From CAYUMU01 sp964445985 (GTDB taxonomy: Bacteria; Planctomycetota; Planctomycetia; Pirellulales; S012-138), in NCBI GenBank assembly GCA_964445985.1, contig CAYUMU010000016.1:1-64000 (forward strand): 64,000 bases of DNA, read 5' to 3'. Positions 62,254-64,000 of the stretch are shown one piece after another; within the stretch, counting starts at the first letter, position 1, and each line of letters starts with the position of its first letter. Position numbers and translations under genes: made by a program. The notes beneath the pieces are model-generated. The model did no database searches. It worked only from the letters and a program-made list of their open reading frames with translations, and was not told the origin of the DNA.

Positions 62254-64000
62254 CTATTCAACTTTCCAGATTCGCACCGCTCCATCCCTTCCTCCCGAAG
62301 CCAGCAAGGCGCCGTCGGGCTTGAAGACAACGGTATGGACGGCCGTTTTGTGGCCCAGGTAGGTCGCCAGAAGTTCGCCTGTTTCGGGGTTCCAGAGCTT
62401 CACCGCCCCTTCTTGGCCGGCCGTGGCCAGGCGGGCTCCGTCGGGTGAGTAAGCCACGGCCCACAGGTCGCCGGCGCTGGCTTCGAACGATTTGACGAGG
62501 GAGCCAGAATCGGTGTCCCAGATGCGCACCGTGCGATCCCAACCTGCCGAGGCGAGGCGGTGACCGCGGCTGCTGAACGAAAGGCTATTCACGGGGCCGG
62601 CGTGCCCTTCCAGTGGGAGTTTTTGCTGGAGGGTTTCGGCATTCCACAGACGAATGATTCTGTCGCTGCCAGCGGTGGCCACGGTTTCGCCGCTCGGCGA
62701 GATAGCAACCGCGTAAATGGCCCCAGGCTGTTCGGTGCTGGTGACCGGCTCGTCGCTATCGAGTGACCAAACGCGGAGCCCGCCCTTGCGATCGCCGGCA
62801 ATAAAGCGGCCATCGCCGCGAATGGCCAGACCCCGCACGGCGTTGGGGTGTTCGAACACGCGGATCGGTGCGGAATTGGTGCGGTTCCAGATCTTGAGCA
62901 ATCCATCGTCGCCCGCGGTGGCGAGCAAACTACCATCGGCCGAAAATTGCGACGACCAGACCACGCCGCGATGCGCCGGCAACGTGGCTTCCACACTGCG
63001 GGTCCGCCAGTCCCACAGCCGCACCGAGCCGTCTTCCACGGCCATGGCCACCGTATCGCTGTTGGGATCGAACGACACCGACCACACCGTGCCAGCGTTG
63101 GCCGTGAGCACCGCGACTGGTTCGGCAGACGAAACATCGTTGTTCGTGGCGGGGCCGCCCGAAATGAGCATGCCCAGCAGCAGTCCGGCGACGGCGAGCG
63201 TCGAGCTGACACCGGCGAAGATCAGTCGATTTCGCTTTTTCAGACGGGCTTTTTCCACCTGGCAAACCGCTGGCAACTCGGCCGACGTGCCCTGCATGAG
63301 CGTGTAGTGGAACTCCAGCACTTCAGCCAGGTCGGTGGCCGTTTGATAGCGATCGGCGGGTTTCTTGGCGAGCAATTCGTCGATCAACTCGGCGAGCCAT
63401 GGCGGGGCTTCGGGGTTGAGCTCGCGGAGCGGGCGGTGCTTGGTTTCGGCAATTTGCTTGAGAATAGCCAGGGCCGAGTTGCCTTCGAAAGGAGGCTGGC
63501 CAGCGGCCATTTCATAGAGAATGGCGCCCAGGCTGAAAAGGTCGGCGCGGTGATCCACGGCCTCGCCCATGGCTTGCTCGGGGGCCATGTAAAGCGGCGT
63601 GCCCGTCACAAACCCGGTGCGGGTGAGTTTGACGTCTTCGGCAACACGGGCGAGCCCAAAGTCGGTGAGCTTAACGCGATCGCCGGGCGGCTCGAGCAGG
63701 ATATTGCCAGGCTTGATGTCGCGATGCGTGAGCCCTTGGGCATGAGCGGCGGCCAGGCCGCGAGCGGCTTGCATGCCGATCCGCACAATTTCCTTCAGCG
63801 GTAGCTTATTCTCGCGATGCAGGCGTTCTTCCAGCGTTTCGCCGGCGATGAGCTGCATGACCAGGAAAGCGGGGCCGCCATCGACCGACCGCTCGACCTG
63901 GTGCACCGCCACCACGTTTTCGTGCGTGACGGACGCCGCGGCCCTGGCTTCGCGGCAGAATCGCTGCTTGGAGGTTTCATCTTGAGCCAACTCGGGGTCG
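62254..64000 (-). CDS. Ser/Thr protein kinase with C-terminal WD40 repeats (partial)
   Basis: The gene continues past the right edge, so the start, glycine loop and VAIK lysine are missing. The kinase domain shows THRDIKPGNILLEPPGD (catalytic loop) and LTDFGLARV (DFG), then GTPLYMAPEQAMG (activation and APE motif). A transmembrane helix follows (LIFAGVSSTLAVAGLLLGMLI), then about six WD40 blades (for example SVRLWDWRTRSVEATLPAHRGVVWSSQF and HRLASAGWDRTVRIWDTDSGSLV) outside the membrane. PknB-like kinase with an extracellular propeller sensor, common in planctomycetes. Confidence 0.93.
   Translation of the reverse strand, partial: DPELAQDETSKQRFCREARAAASVTHENVVAVHQVERSVDGGPAFLVMQLIAGETLEERLHRENKLPLKEIVRIGMQAARGLAAAHAQGLTHRDIKPGNILLEPPGDRVKLTDFGLARVAEDVKLTRTGFVTGTPLYMAPEQAMGEAVDHRADLFSLGAILYEMAAGQPPFEGNSALAILKQIAETKHRPLRELNPEAPPWLAELIDELLAKKPADRYQTATDLAEVLEFHYTLMQGTSAELPAVCQVEKARLKKRNRLIFAGVSSTLAVAGLLLGMLISGGPATNNDVSSAEPVAVLTANAGTVWSVSFDPNSDTVAMAVEDGSVRLWDWRTRSVEATLPAHRGVVWSSQFSADGSLLATAGDDGLLKIWNRTNSAPIRVFEHPNAVRGLAIRGDGRFIAGDRKGGLRVWSLDSDEPVTSTEQPGAIYAVAISPSGETVATAGSDRIIRLWNAETLQQKLPLEGHAGPVNSLSFSSRGHRLASAGWDRTVRIWDTDSGSLVKSFEASAGDLWAVAYSPDGARLATAGQEGAVKLWNPETGELLATYLGHKTAVHTVVFKPDGALLASGGRDGAVRIWKVE

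Overview
The window reads as chromosome of a planctomycete, most probably of the order Pirellulales. The evidence is the gene set: two DUF1501 proteins, two Gfo/Idh/MocA oxidoreductases with twin-arginine signals, a secreted FAD oxidoreductase with a golvesin-like tail, a PQQ-type beta-propeller protein, HEAT, TPR and CHAT proteins, a Ser/Thr kinase fused to WD40 repeats, a fused SecDF and a YidC carrying two PDZ-like domains. The DNA is GC-rich, genes lie on both strands, and operons are mostly short. I see no rRNA, tRNA, CRISPR, prophage or transposase gene.

Layout. 0-7 kb: TAT-exported oxidoreductase, an amidohydrolase-like protein lacking the usual metal ligands, a TPR-CHAT protein lacking the CHAT His/Cys pair, and a small VOC protein. 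7-14 kb: arfB, a secreted beta-propeller protein, a polytopic membrane protein, a compact RNA locus at about 10.74-11.01 kb, a membrane-anchored coiled-coil protein and a secreted TPR protein. 14-23 kb: FAD oxidoreductase, GAF/HD-GYP phosphodiesterase, lactonase, PhoR-type kinase and a divergent moeA. 23-37 kb: protein traffic (yidC, yajC, secDF), a peptidyl-prolyl isomerase, pyroglutamyl peptidase, an orphan receiver protein, a LOG protein, a HEAT/membrane gene pair and a DUF502 protein. 37-46 kb: hemC, a glycosyltransferase overlapping a lipoprotein metallopeptidase, a MESH1-like (p)ppGpp hydrolase, a radical SAM protein, a universal stress protein, a second TAT oxidoreductase and a DUF2071 protein. 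46-51 kb: the cell-elongation operon mreB-mreC-mreD-PBP2 behind a good sigma70-type promoter. 51-64 kb: a glycosidase-like propeller protein, methyltransferase, HEAT protein, OmpH/Skp chaperone, an unknown secreted protein, DUF1501, leuA, a second DUF1501 and the kinase-WD40 protein cut by the window end.

The most unusual items are non-coding. First, a self-contained transcription unit (promoter at 10710, 13-bp terminator stem ending at 11011) carries a perfect Shine-Dalgarno, two overlapping mini-ORFs (13 and 16 codons, the second ending His-His-His-Ser) and several competing stems. Second, a 79-bp element occurs four times (7.6, 12.8, 21.7 and 29.5 kb), in both orientations and always outside recognised genes, and keeps one reading frame open in every copy. 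Third, a roughly 75-bp element with inverted ends occurs twice (19.4 and 35.8 kb). Alongside these are an orphan terminator at 58.7 kb and a switch-like inverted-repeat leader at 60.6 kb.

Functional links visible here: YajC and SecDF are co-directional and nearly abutting, with YidC 6 kb upstream; together they cover Sec-dependent export and insertion. MreBCD and PBP2 overlap or nearly abut and form the peptidoglycan elongation module. Most other neighbours look unrelated. All function calls come from reading motifs in the translations; no database search was run.
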